A stretch of 64,000 bases of DNA from Hydnum rufescens UP504 (lineage: Eukaryota; Basidiomycota; Agaricomycetes; Cantharellales; Hydnaceae). Position 1 is the first letter of the stretch; every line of letters begins with the position of its first letter. The DNA lies in NCBI GenBank assembly GCA_014904985.1, contig MU128984.1, positions 19,670 to 83,669 on the forward strand, in the 5' to 3' direction. The notes beneath the pieces were generated by a model. It was given only the letters and a program-made list of their open reading frames with translations. It was not told the origin of the DNA and ran no database searches. The translations under genes were made by a program, and so were the position numbers. Positions 32,710 to 45,080 of the stretch are shown here, piece after piece.

Positions 32710-35133
32710 CTAATGATCACGCACAAGAGCATCAATGACGATACTAGTCATAGTAAGCACTGCCTCCTCTTCGTAGGGCCGTCCCACAACCTGTAGTCCC
32801 ACGGGAGCATCCTTGAACAGGTGCGGATCGTCTGATGGGGAACGATGAGTCAGTAACTGATATTAAGAGATACAAACAAACAGAGACGGAGCGGAGCGGA
32901 CAGAAGAGACGGGAAAAGAAGGAAACGATATACTCACACCAGTGATAAACGTGCTCGTCTTCGTGATTATGGAAGACATCTCTGTGGACCTTGACATCGA
33001 GCGCAGGGTCAACAGTCGTAACTGGGAACGTCACGGCCGAATAATCCAGTGTGTTCCATAGCGACGTATAGAATGCATCTCTAAGCAAGACGGGACCCGA
33101 CGTAATGCAACGCCACGATCAGCCTACATAGATCTACCGGGAAGACGAGAAAGGATCCATACGAATTATGGCCATGAGGAGGGGCTGGATACGCCGCCGC
33201 GGGGGAGATGATCGCATCCACCGGGCGTCCGGTGCCTGTCTTGGATGTAGTCGCTTCCCATTGGTCGAGATATTCTTTCATCAGTTTTCGCCTCTCTTTG
33301 TGCAGATCCCAGAGTTCCCCGGCGGTCTTCCCTGGAATCCCCCAAGGTGGACCCATGGCCGCGGGTTCCTCCTGGCTGTCAAACAAAGCTGATTCTGGCT
33401 CAGCGACCGGAGGGATAACAACATGGCGTTCCATCGGAACATCGATGGCTTTAATCACAACCTTCTTTCCATCCTTCCCGGTTGGAGGGGAACTGGGCCA
33501 AATATGTACCCATAGGTGGTATGTTCAGAGTCGAATTTAGGAACCATGGTATCGATGAGGGGTTCTCCGGAGGCCTCACAGATCCGCCGGGAATCCTCAC
33601 CAGCGTCCCCGAAATAAATGGCATGCTGTGATCGGTAATTGGATTAGCTCAGAATTCGAGAACATTCAACCAGGGAAAGGGCATACTGCATTGCGATGAA
33701 TATCCATATGTCTATGATTCTCCCAGTCGAGTACTGGGGATCCATAGCCATAGTAAATGTAACAAATGGCGGTGAGTATGGAGACAGAGAAAGGAGGTGG
33801 TGATGAACCCCACCAATATGACCCGCCGCCCGCAGAGCTTTGCGGGTGATCTCGAGTGCCCTCTTCACTGGTGGCGTGGGTTTCACAACATCGTCGTCCC
33901 ACATGATCCCAAAGCACAGTTTGGCCCAGGACCACCGTGATCACTTAAAGCCTCGTATTCAGCGTTCCACGGCAACCTCGGACAAGCTGGATCTAAATTC
34001 CAAGGTTTTGAGTCCACGACGGTCTTGGCGAACAGACGAAGAGCAGCAAGGGACGGGGCCATCGGGCCCAGAACGGATTGGATTGCCTCCTGTCCCTCGA
34101 ACGAGTTCACAACACGAGAATACGGGAATCGGAACATGCTCGAGCGGAGCGCATAGAGGGATGTGAATGTTGTCGGGATGCGAACCGATCTACATGCGGC
34201 AAGGAAGCGGATGAGAAACTGACCATGACGCGTGGCAGGAGTGTGTGGGGTAAAATGATGGCATACCCCCCGATATCAGTACCGACCCCGAGTGGGCTCC
34301 CACGCAGGGCTATAAGTGCACCCTCACCACCGGAGCTGCCACCTGGAGTAAGTGATCGGTTATATGGATTGAGTGTGCGCCCAAAAATGTTGTTATATGT
34401 CTCTCCCCACATCTGAAAGTGTTCAGTAAGTAAAAATCCCAAAATAAGGGGGGGTGCATGGAGAGGTAGCTGACTAGGGTCTGGGGCGCGTTTGTCCGGA
34501 CGAACAGGACCGCGCCTGCGTCCTTGAGAATTTCGACAATGACACAATCGTTTTCTGCCACCTCCTTGAGCCATGCGACATATCCTAGAACCATCAACGC
34601 GAGATAAGACACCGCACTGCCAGCGAAGATGGCAGACGAAGCAGACCCATCGAGGTTACAAGTCCTTTAATCGGGAATGTGTCTTTTAGGGAGAGAGGGA
34701 GGCCGTGTAGGGGTCCGACGACCTTTCCAGTACGAGCAAGATGTTCATCGAGTTCCTTTGCACGAGCGAGCGCTTTGTCCACGAATATCTCCGTCAGGCA
34801 GTTTGTCTACCAGCACGGGTGTACTTCAGACCTCCTAGTTTATGGTGTACTTAACTGATGAAGAGAAACTGACGAGTTGATGGGCAATAATAGCACGCTT
34901 GGAGTATGCTGTGGTTACCTCAACACTGGACCACACACCCTGCGCCAAATTAGTTAGCGTAGTGTTGATGTCGACAGTCTCTGTGATTTCCAGTTCGCGA
35001 GCGCTGAGAAGGCCGCATCCCGATGGTACATGGAGCACATTCAGATCATTCGGTATCGATTTCAAAAGCCATTCCTTGGGATGCTGTCTAGCTGGTGTGC
35101 TCGATGCGCGCGTGTGACTTCTTCCCACGACAT
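32710..35133 (-). CDS. amidase (acetamidase-like, amidase signature family), array copy A0
   Basis: Amidase-signature hydrolases cleave amides to acid and ammonia with a Ser-Ser-Lys triad. From ATG 35133 the product reads MSWEEVTRAHRAHQLDS, then ITETVDINTTL, WSSVEVTTAYSKRAIIAHQL and TNCLTEIFVDKALARA. The catalytic Lys is in LSLKDTF, then DAGAVLFVRTNAPQT. The signature PGGSSGGEGALI has the Ser residues, followed by GTDIGGSVRIP (across an intron) and GPMAPSLAALRLFAKTVVD. It continues with WDDDVVKPTPPVKRALEITRKAL, VDAIISPAAAYPAPPHGHN and the C-terminus DAPVGLQVVGRPYEEEAVL. Three single-base breaks sit in GGG/CCC runs (35078-35080, 33925-33927, 33495-33497), and each would be mended by one more base. 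This is the least damaged of five copies and may be functional. Confidence 0.82.
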
Positions 35134-35159
35134 CTGCTTTCCTTGTCAAGTTGAACAGT

Positions 35160-35860
35160 GGAACAGACTAGTTTGACAGGTGAGTGTAAGCGAATACTTC
35201 AATACATTACCACGGATTGAATACGTCGATAGAATTCGTGGCTGAACGAGGCTACAGTGTTTACGATGGGTCCTGTACCCCTGAGACTTTGATACATTTG
35301 CGCCGATAGATCTCTTAAATTGGTTTCTGCTTGGATCAGAAAACCCACCCCTTATTGACTCGCCACCGCCCTTATCACAACTGAGCCAATATCAGGTAAG
35401 TTCGTGTCTCCCTGACCTATTGTGAAGCCATCCACCTCGCTACCATATCCCAAATCAAGCCGTGTCCTATTGGATGACGTGAGATTTTGGCGAGCTCGAG
35501 CTTCTTGTAGGGTTTGGCAGGTACGCATTCAGCGGTTTTTACTGCTCGCTGTTGCAGAGATTGGCAATGCTGTATACACGATCGTCTCTCTTAATTCGAT
35601 GTCGACTGTTTGCATCTGATTGTGATGGTACACATATATGGAATGATGTGCTTCGGGCTGCCTACAACCAACGGCGGTGCTTACGGCAGTACGTCCATCT
35701 TGCCCTCCGCTCCTAGTTTCAATCACCTTTGGACCTGGAGTATTTGTTCACACATGATTTTATCATTACACACCTAGCTATGCAACCGTTTCTCGACCAC
35801 GCATTGTTTTGGATTTGACCAAGGTTGTTTTCTGATTCGCTGTTCGTGCAACTAGAGAGT
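35160..35860. other. unique spacer in array unit 0
   Basis: The other units have only about 200 bp between A and B; here about 900 bp separate them. This part has no counterpart in the other units and no recognisable gene or element. It is either an insertion in unit 0 or sequence lost from the later copies. Confidence 0.4.
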
Positions 35861-36059
35861 GGGTATAATGTCGCATTTGGCAGTGTTCGACTCGCCGCGA
35901 TCTAGCACAACGTTCGCCGTGCCTTCAACCCATATGCTGCGAAGCGGTTGCTCATGTTCCAGTCGCAAACCTGCACCCATAAATTATGAACCTTTATAGC
36001 GATACACGGGAATACAAGAAGGCAGTTACCGCATTACTCCTTCATCGGGAAATAATCCT

Positions 36060-37480
36060 GTCTTTTTCACGACCAGTACCATGCCATTCGCGCGTGTCAC
36101 CTTGCACGCACGGACGAGGCTCTCCAGCGCGCAACGGAACTGCTGCCCGGGGTCTGTCTCGCATCGTCTTCATGTGAGCCATGGGGCGCTTTTTGGGCCC
36201 CTTGAAGCCTTCGGGGATGAGCTCCCCGTTCTTGGAGGCTCTTTTCGTCGGGGAGCACTGTACACGTCAGTGGCTGAGGCAAAAACTGGCCCTAGTCAGC
36301 TCGGGTCGGACATATTGCCAATCGTCCTTCTGTCCGCGGTCCAGTCTCCTTCGGCAGCATGGACTACATTCGATCCACTCTGGGGGGAGACTTCTCGACC
36401 ATTGCGACGTTGGGACTCTTCCAATAGCCGATCCTTTGTGCTCTTAGCAATATCCAACTCCGCACCCCTGAGTTTGATTCTAGGAGCCCTTGATGTCTCC
36501 TGAGGTGTGTGGTCCAGGCCTCACTCGATCTTGGCAGGCGTTGGGATTGAGATGCCCTCCTTTGGGGCCTGCGCTACGGGAGGGCGCCTCTGCCGTCTCG
36601 CCGAGGTGAGCGTGGTGACGATCTATGTAACCCCCATCCCGGGCACCCATCAATCACCATTGACGCTATACTTGAGAAGAATATGACACATATAGGATAT
36701 GTCATCCGACGACTTGAACTAGAAATACTGGCGAACTTCGCAAATTGCAGAGGGCCAGCCTGGTATCGAGCGATATTTCATTGTATCCTCATCCGGATGG
36801 GCGCCTACTTTGTCTCCTTCCTGAGAAATCCCGGTATCGGATGCAGCACTCGGAGTTGGAGGGCCCCGCATCGTCCCAAGGCCTGATTGCCGACGTAATG
36901 CACCTCTCGAGGCTGTGGCATGGCAGGGGATCAGTCGGTCCACCTATGTCATATGTCTTGAAGATCCTTCAGTTCGTCGATCATTGTGGCCGGTTAGAGG
37001 AAGACCAACTTGATACGTAATAGTGTACCATGTTTCATGACCGCCAGGCCTCTTGCTGGAGCATCTTGCTGTTGTGGCAAGTGGCGGTGGTGCTTCATAT
37101 CCAGAGGAGGGCCTTGCCGCAAGATTCGAGGTGCCGTAGCTCTCGTGTGGCGGGGATCCAGAATGCTACTCCCATGACCCAACTCGCCCTCGATGGGCCA
37201 TGTTACCCTCACGGCATCAGAATCTGATGGTGGCCTGCCATGGGATTTGAGACGCAGTAGCTCTGGTGTGGTGCGCATCCAAAATTCCAATCCCATACCC
37301 CACAAGCCCCTCGATGAGCCATGTCGCCGTCAGGGGGGTGATGGCTGCGTGTCGTATCCAAAGGAGGGTCCCGCCACGGCATTTGAGGTGCCATAGCTTT
37401 TGTCTGGCAGGATTGCGGAATGAGACGGCATGAATGCCACGAAATCAGGTGAGAAGTGATACTCATCCATATTGACATGA
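36060..37480 (-). pseudogene. gene B, array copy B0 (degenerate)
   Basis: This is homologous to the B copies at 38.4, 43.6, 49.1 and 54.1 kb. It retains an N-terminal MDEYHFSPDFVAFMPSHSAI block (near 37470), one repeat block with YGTSNAVAGPSFGYD, and an IKLRGAELDIAKSTKDRLLEE block near 36450. The four-cysteine segment is destroyed, with CRRC replaced by SQRR and later frame breaks. It is paired with amidase A0 in the leftmost unit of the array. Confidence 0.65.
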
Positions 37481-37889
37481 AGGAGAATGCAGGCAAAGGA
37501 GAATACTGACCGTTTATATATCCACACAGATAACCAACTTCGTGGGTGGGGGCGTTTCTTATCTTCAACCTTTGCAACTTCCAGTGGGGAGTACTAATCT
37601 AAGCCGTCCTTTAAAGAACTTCCTCTGCCCATTGGTCTTGCTCACATCCACATCCATCCAATTAATTTTCACATTATACGCAATAGGCTCTGTACGTCGC
37701 TCAGGTTCTGAATTGCTAAGATCTCAAGTGCCGTTCATGATGAAGAGACTTGCGAGGCTTCCAAAGGACTGGGCAGAGCCATGCCAATCTGTCCGAAACG
37801 AAAGAGAAATCCGGAGAACTGATGATCTTCAGGGAATGTCGACTAACAGCCGCACCACGTTCCAGGAATCTTCGAACGGGTTGGCGGAG
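37481..37889. repeat. truncated spacer C0
   Basis: This matches the C spacer of the other units (CGTTCATGATGAAGAGACTTG at 37733 and the TTCGAACGGGTT block at 37872), but most of the spacer is absent. It stops at about 37889 and joins directly to the interior of an amidase copy, showing a deletion of well over 1 kb. Confidence 0.6.
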
Positions 37890-38190
37890 AGTACGCTAAC
37901 AGGTTTCAATATGCTGTGGTTACTTCAACACCGGACCACACACCCTGCGTCAGATAAATTGGCGTAGTATTGATGGCGACAGTGTCTGTGATGTCCAGTT
38001 GGCGAGCAATAAGGCTGCATTCGGACGGTACATGGAGCACGCACCGTTCGGTATCGATTTCAACACCCATTCCTGCGGGGCTGTCTAGTTGGTGCTCGGT
38101 GAACCCGTATAATTTCTTCCTACTCGTTGCCAAGTTGAAGACGTGAAGTGGAAAGAGAGAACTCTGGACAGAGTGGAGGTGTAATGTCAT
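37890..38190 (-). pseudogene. amidase fragment, array copy A1
   Basis: Only part of the first amidase exon is left (ARQLDITDTVAINTT and the WSGVEVTTAY block), with frame breaks. The rest of the gene was lost in the deletion that joined it to spacer C0. Confidence 0.75.
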
Positions 38191-38369
38191 ATTTGGTATT
38201 GTTAGACGATGGCACCGACGATCTGAGGCGCATGCTGGCTACACATCGCCCGACGATACCGTGCCAAGTCGCTTGTGTTCCATTGCCATAACTTATGAAC
38301 GTTCATCCGGATACACGTGACAAGAAGGCACTACAGTACTCCTTCATCCAGAAATGATCCTGTCTTTTT

Positions 38370-39640
38370 AGCGAACCACTACGATACCGTTCGTGCGCGT
38401 CACCCTCCATGGACGGGGCACTCCATTGCGCAAGAGAACCGCTCCCTGGGGCCTGTCCCGCATCGCCCCCATGTGAGCCACGATGTTCTTTCGGTGAGCT
38501 TGGAACTCTGTTTGTCGGGGGACATGCGCACGTCAGTCGTTGAAGCCAAAACTAGAGCATCCAGCTCAGGTCGGACATACTGCCAATCACCCTTCTGGTT
38601 GCCATCCAGTCTCCTTTGGTAGTACTAGGGACCGCACTCGATCCAATCCCCTGGGGAGACTCAGTGGCCGTCGCAACGTTGGGACTCTTCCAACAGTCGA
38701 TCCCTTATTTTTTCGGCAATATCTAGCTTGTCACCCCTGAGTTTGATTCTAGGAACCCTTGTTGTCTCCTCTGGGGTGTGTGGTCCGTGGTGCTTTCCTC
38801 CCTTGACCTTGGTGGGACGTTGAGATCGAGATACCCTCCTTTTGGCTTGCCTCGTGGAGGCACTCTTCATCTGTAAGGTGCTCACCGAGCGAGCGTGTGA
38901 CGACTGTGTACCCCATCCTAGCATCTATCAATCATGTCATCTCGTTTGAGAGAACATGCACGTACAAGAGATGTCATCGGACACCTGGACTGGAGAGCTT
39001 GATGTTGGGATTCGGTATGTAACTCGTGTCTTGAGGCATCCCCATTGTTGGTGGGAGATCAATACGTTCTGGCTATGTTGTCGCGTTTTGAAGACCTCTC
39101 ACTTCGTTGATCGTTGTGATTGGCTGCGGAAAGTCTAACCTGATGCACAACGCCGTACCATAGGCCATGGCTAACAGACCCCTCGATGGGCCGTACTGTC
39201 GTGGCGGGTGGCAGTCATGCGCCGTACCCGAAAGATAGCCCTGGCATGGGATTGTGAGGAGCCGTAGTGGTCGTGTGGTGCCAATCCAAAATCACACTCC
39301 CATGATCCAGCAGGCCCCTCGGCGGGCCGTGCTGCCGTCGTGGCGGGTGGCAGCTGTGCCTCACGTGCGAAAGAGGGCCCTGCCACGGCATTCGATGTGC
39401 CGTAGCTCTCGTCCGGTGCCCAACCAAACCCCCAATCCCATGGCGGCCCCTCGATCGGTCGTGATGCCGTCATGGCAGGTGGCGGCTGTGCTTCGTACCT
39501 GCAGGAGGGCCCTGCCACGGCATTTGAGGCGCCGTAACTCTCGTCTGGTGCCCATCCATAATTCCGGTCTGGTTGATTGCGCAGTGAGATGGCGTGAATG
39601 TGATGAACTCAGGTGAGAAGTACTTGTCCATGTCGAGATG
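38370..39640 (-). pseudogene. gene B, array copy B1
   Basis: This copy keeps two full repeats (FGWAPDESYGTSNAVAGPSF and a neighbour near 39350) and the IKLRGDKLDIAEKIRDRLLEE segment (38730). The first Cys of the four-Cys motif is lost (ESQRC), and stops interrupt the region after CDGH. The last block VTRTNGIVV is present near 38375. Confidence 0.65.
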
Positions 39641-41690
39641 AAGAACTATGCAAGCAAAGGAGAATCCTGATCGTTTATATACCTACAAGGATGCCCGATC
39701 TCATGCACATTCTCTTAACAAAAGGGTGCGAGGTCTCCCTTTTTATTTTGGTAATTCTGTTCCATCTCCTGTCGACATAGGTTGGGGCTATACAAAGTCT
39801 CCTCGATGGGTGCAGGGATCTGAGTTAATGCAATAAAGACGTCTAAGGAGATTATATCTCCCACACGAGGCTTCCTAATCTAGTATCTATCATTTGTCAG
39901 GCATGTACCCGAGGTGGCCACTAATTCATCAAGTTAAGCGCCTCCTTGTTTTGGGCCCGTTGCTGAGAACTAACTAATCTGCATATGAATAATGTTGTGA
40001 TGCCCATGACCACCAATCAACGTATGTGCGCGGGGAATTTACTGGCCTATTTTACATTCACCATCCATCATCTAGAGCTCCGATAATTTCCAATGACAAA
40101 TCCATGCTTCTCATCGCCGCTTGTGCTAATTGAGAAGGTAGCGTCCCTATATTTCTAGTGGTTTGCGTGCGTGTGCAATTGAATTGTGACATTATCTTCC
40201 ATATACGTTAGGTCTGTCAGGTGTATGAGGGCATGGATCTTCGAGGTGCAAGGGCGTGGCTAGGTCGAAAGCAGCGTCCAGTCAGTTCGATTATTCCCTC
40301 ATGACAATATGCAGTTGTTTTGTTGACCTAGAGCATCCTCTCTCAGGTTCGTTGTACGGTTCGTCGTGACTGGTGGGATGTAATCCACGCATTCTGAGCT
40401 CGATGTCCGTGGATCAAGGGGTGATCATGTGTTGGTGCGAGGCAACGACCTCGACAACACTTCGCACAACGTGCCTCGGCCATGCAAACACCCCCTGGAT
40501 CTTATATTATTCGCACGTTACACGCCAACGTAGTTTGAAAAGCCTGTCAATAATGCACAAAGGTACTATAGCGTACACGTATGGAACTTGGCTATGAATG
40601 CGTTTCCTCTTGAGGACTGTCACGAACCTGGAGTTTGATCTAGAAAATCCGGGCGCCAGGGAACAAAGAAAGGCATATTCACCACTCATCGACATTCTGA
40701 AGTAAAAATGGGGATTGCATTCTGCAGGTGGTGCCTCTCCAAAACAATACTCTCCCAGGAATAGAAAGAGGGGGATTAACGGTTAGGCGCCAGGAAAAGG
40801 ATGTTCAGTTCGCGAGTTTCAAGCTAGTTCAAGTTGAATCTATTGAAATCAGGGCTCATTTAGGGCCCGGTGCGGCTGGAAAGCAGGCAATCCGCGTCCA
40901 GCGACGATGTAGTTGCCCCTAACGGTAACGAGCGAAGCGCCAGGAAACTGACACCTTCCGCAGTGACTCGATTTCAGCATTTGTTCTTGACTTTCCAACT
41001 TCTCAGTCTGGAGCTAGTTGCGATCTGAACCTTCGTTTTGAAAGAACTTGGTCTGCCGACTTGGTCCTGCTCACACCCACATCTATCCACTTCACTCCTA
41101 CATTATACACAATAGACTCTGTATGTCACTCTGCACCGAACTTTCGTGATATGATGTCGACAGCGCCGTTCATAATGAAGAGACTTGGAAACTTCCAAAG
41201 GACCGGGACAAGCAAAACAATCTGTCGGAAACGAAAGAGAAATTGGGAGAACTGGCTGAGCTTCAGTGGACATTGGCTAAAAGAAGATGCACCAGGTTGG
41301 GCTTTCTAACCCGAAGAGCATGCAACCTGGCAGCACCACTGCACAGCGTGAAGTAAAAGCGAACATCATCGAGACATCCACACTCGTGGCAAAGAATGAA
41401 CATGAAGATATGCGAGAATGAGTCCGTCGTCTCAAATTACCTCCAAGGAAGGTCGTGCGACGAAGCGAGCGATAGTAACCCGTCGAAACACGGCCGAACA
41501 CTTACTTTTTATGCCATTGTGAACAGGCGTATGGAGTATCCAGGTCAGTTGATAATCAGAACACCGTGCCTTCGGTCTCGCAAACTCTCGTAAGCTTAGA
41601 TCATGGATATGGAGTCAAATTTGAGTAGAATCATGAGCACCGCGAGGGGATTCGGACTGAGAGGAAGAGGGAGAACATACACTTGACAAG
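39641..41690. repeat. spacer C1 with NIP7 last-exon remnant
   Basis: Repeated blocks shared with C2 and C3 include GGCATGTACCCGAGGTGGCC (39900), GTTAAGCGC/CTTGTTTTGGGC, GACAATATGCAGTTGTTTTG (40303) and CATAATGAAGAGACTTGG (41170). On the plus strand an eroded Lys/Glu-rich stretch (NLSETKEKLGELAEL) suggests a former coiled-coil exon. At 41530-41690 the minus strand carries the last NIP7 exon and the intron before it, then switches abruptly to amidase copy A2. Confidence 0.6.
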
Positions 41691-41699
41691 GGAACGCAT

Positions 41700-43415
41700 G
41701 GCCATGCGGTCCTCCTAGGTCTCATACGGGGTTAATTGTGGCCCATTGCGTGGAGGAGGGATAAAAACACGACGTTCCATCGGAACTTCGACGGCTTTGA
41801 CCATATGCTCCTTTCCGCCGTTCCCGGTGGAGGAGAAAACTGGGTCAAACACGGACCCGTAGGGGGTATGTTCAGACTCGAATTTCGGGATCGCAGTGTG
41901 GAGGGGTTCTCCGGAGCCGTCCAGATCTGCTAGGATCCCCGAAGCGTGCTTCGCAATCGGATTACCTAGGAATTCGAGAGCATTCAACCAGGTAAGTGGC
42001 ATCCTGCATTGCGATAAATACCCATGCATCTATGATTCTCCCGATCAATACATTCAGGAAATCGTGGTGAGTATTCAGACAGAGGTCAGCAGTGATGGAC
42101 CCCATTGCTATGGCCTGCTGCGCGCAGAGCTTTTCTGGTAATTTCCGGTGCTCACTTCATTGCTGGCGTGGGCTTCACAACATCGTCGTCCCACATGATC
42201 GCAAAGCACAGTTTGACCGCAGGGCCACCGTGTGATGGCGAGGCCCTGTAATCAGCGTTCCACGGCAGCCTCGGACAAGCTGGGTCCAAATTCCAAGGTA
42301 TTGAGTCCACGACGGTCTTGGCGAACAGACGAAGAGCAGCAATGCACGACGCTATCGGGCCCAGAACGGATTGGATCCCCCCCCCTGGAACGAGTTCATA
42401 ACACCAGAACACGGGAATCAGAACAATCTCGAGCGGAGCGCATAGAGGGATGCGAATGCCATCGGGATGTGAACTGATCTATATATGGGAAAGCGGGTAA
42501 GGAACCAGGTATTGGGTAAATTGGCGGCATACCCCCCGATATCAGTGCCCCGAGTGGGCTCCCGGGCTATAAGTGCACTCTCGCCACCAGATCCATCACC
42601 CGGAGCGAGTGGTCGATTATATGGACTAAGTCCATGCCCAAAAATGTTCTCCCCTGATCTGAACATATTCAATAAGGATATTCCAAAATTAGGGCGGGGG
42701 GTGGACTGGCAACGGACGAGGGAGCGCTTGTCTGGGTGAAGAGGAATGCACTTGCGAACTTGGGAATTCCAACGACACTGTTCTTCTATCTGGTTCCCAA
42801 GGAGCCTGCATGGACCGATACCCTCATTACTTTCTTAGCCATGCCACATATCCGAGAACCATCAAAGTGAGATAAAACATTAGAGTGTCATCAGGGATAG
42901 CAGACGAAGGAGACCCATCGAAGTTCCAAGTCCTTTTATTGGGAATGCGTCTTCTAGGGTGTGGGCCACGTAGGGGTCCGACGACGTTTCCAATACAACC
43001 AAGATGTTCATCGAGTCCCTTGGCAGGAGCGAGCGCTTCGTCCACGAATATCTCTGTCCGGCAAACGTGACTATACAGACCTCCGAGTTTATGACGTGCT
43101 GCACTAACCAAGTGAACTGACGACTTGGTGGGCAATAATAGGTTCGAGTATATTGTGGTTATTTCAATACTGGACCACATACCCTGCGTCAAACACATTA
43201 GGGTAGTATCGAGGTCGACAGTGTCTGTGATTTCCTGTTCGTGAGCGGTAAGAAGACCAGATTTGGATACTGCATGGAGCACGTTCAGACCATTCGGTAT
43301 CGATTTCAAATCCCATTCCTTGTGGAGGCTGTCTAGCTGGTGTGCTGAATGAGCGCATGTAACTTCTTCCCACTCGTTGCCAAGTTGAAGAGTTGAACTG
43401 GAAAGAGAGACTTCC
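41700..43415 (-). pseudogene. amidase, array copy A2
   Basis: Homologous to A0 through most of its length: EWDLKSIPNGLNVL and EITDTVDLDTTL near 43300, TEIFVDEALAPAKGLDEH, PYNRPLAPGDGSGGESALIA (the GGSSGGE signature altered to GDGSGGE), SVLGPIASCIAALRLFAKTVVD and YGSVFDPVFSSTGN. It has several frameshifts. The acceptor of the intron after TSMG is CTCG rather than CTAG. The C-terminal exons are missing beyond about 41700, where NIP7-derived sequence is joined. Confidence 0.8.
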
Positions 43416-43619
43416 AGACGGAGTGGAGGTACAATGTCGTATTTGGCATTGTTAGACGGTGACACGCAATGCTCCCCACGGCTCACCCAACGATATTGGG
43501 CTAAGTCGCCCACGTTCTGTTCGCAAACTTGCACCCGTAATTTTATGAACGTTCATACCGATACACGTGAAGACAACAAGGTAGTTACCGCACTACTCCT
43601 TCATCGGGAAATCATCCTG

Positions 43620-45080
43620 TCTTTTTAGCGGTCCACTACGATACCGTTCGTGCGCGTCACCCTCCACGGACGAGGCACTCCATTGCGCAATGGAACTACT
43701 CCCTGGGGCCTGTCTCGCATCGCCTCCATGTGAGCCACGAGGCCCTTCTTGGGCTCCTTGAAGCCATCGGGGATGAGGTCCACGTTCTTGGAGATCCTCT
43801 GTTTGTCGGGGGGCATGCGCGCGTCAGTCGTTGAGGCCAAAAACCAGAGCATTCAGCTCAGGCCGGATATATTGCCAATCGCTCTTCTGGCCGCCATCCA
43901 GTCTCCTTCGGTAGCAGGGACCGCACTCGATCCGATCCGCTGGGGTGACTTGGTGGCCATTGCAACGTCGGCACTCTTCCAATAGTTGATCTCGTATTTT
44001 TTCGGCAATATCTAACTCGTCACCCCTGAGTTTGATTCTAGGAGCCCTTGTTGGGGTGTGTGGTCCGGGTGCCTTCCTCCCTTGACCTTGGTGGGGCGTT
44101 GAGATCGAGATGCGCTCCTTTGGGGCTTGCCCTTGTGGGAGGGCACCTCTTTGTCTGTAAGCTTGCTCGCCGAGGCGAGCGTGGTGACGACCTGTGTACC
44201 CCCATCCCAGGCATCTATCAATCATTGTTGATCCCATTTGAGAGAACATTGCACGTACAGGGGATGTCATCTGACCACTCGAACTGGAGAGACTAACGAA
44301 ATCTGCAAACTGCGGAGGGTCAGTTTGCTATGAAACCATATTTCAGTCTCTCAACATCATGATGAGGCTCTGATATCGGCTTACTTCATCTCGTTCTTGA
44401 ATTGCAGGATCGTACACGGAACTCGAGTTGAGAAGAAGTTGTGTCGTTCCCAACGTCGGATTCGGTATATGAGTCTGTGTCCTGAGATACGTCCATCGTG
44501 GGCGGGAGATCAATCGGTTCTGGCTACATCGTATGTTTCGAAAGACCTTTCAGTTTGTTGATCGTCGCGGCTGGCTACAGAAAGTCTAACCTGATACATA
44601 ACACCGTACCATGGACCATGGCTAACAGACCCCTCGATGGGCCTGTGTTACTGTCGTGGTGAGTGGCAGCCATTCGTCGTGCCCGAACGATAGCCCTGAC
44701 AGGAGATTCGAGGAGCCGTGGCTCTCGTGCAGTGCCAATCCAAAGTCAGACACCTGCGGTCCAACAGGCCCCTCGATGGACTGCGTTGCCATCATGGTGG
44801 GTTGCAGCTGTGCCTCGTATGCGAATGAGGGCCCTGCTACGGCGTTCGATGTGCCGTAGCTCTCGTCCGATGCCCAGTCAAACCCCCAAACCCATGGCTC
44901 GGTGGGTTGTGCTGCGGTCGTGGTGGGTGACGGCTGTGGTTCGTACCCGCAGGAGGGCCCTGCCATAGCATTTGAGGCACTGTAACTCTCGTCTGGTGCC
45001 CATTCAAAATTCTGGTCTGGTGGGATTGCGGAGTGAGATGGGATGAAGGTGACGAACTCAGGTAAGTAGTACTCATCCAT
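43620..45080 (-). pseudogene. gene B, array copy B2
   Basis: Starts MDEYYLPEFVTFIPSHSAI (45080). It has three repeats of about 30 residues with the core DESYG(T/A)SN(A)(V/M)AGPS, and the four-cysteine stretch CRRCNGHQVTPADRIECGPC (near 43940) is intact. One extra A in the AAAAA run near 43840 shifts the frame after ELNALVF, unlike B3. Confidence 0.65.
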
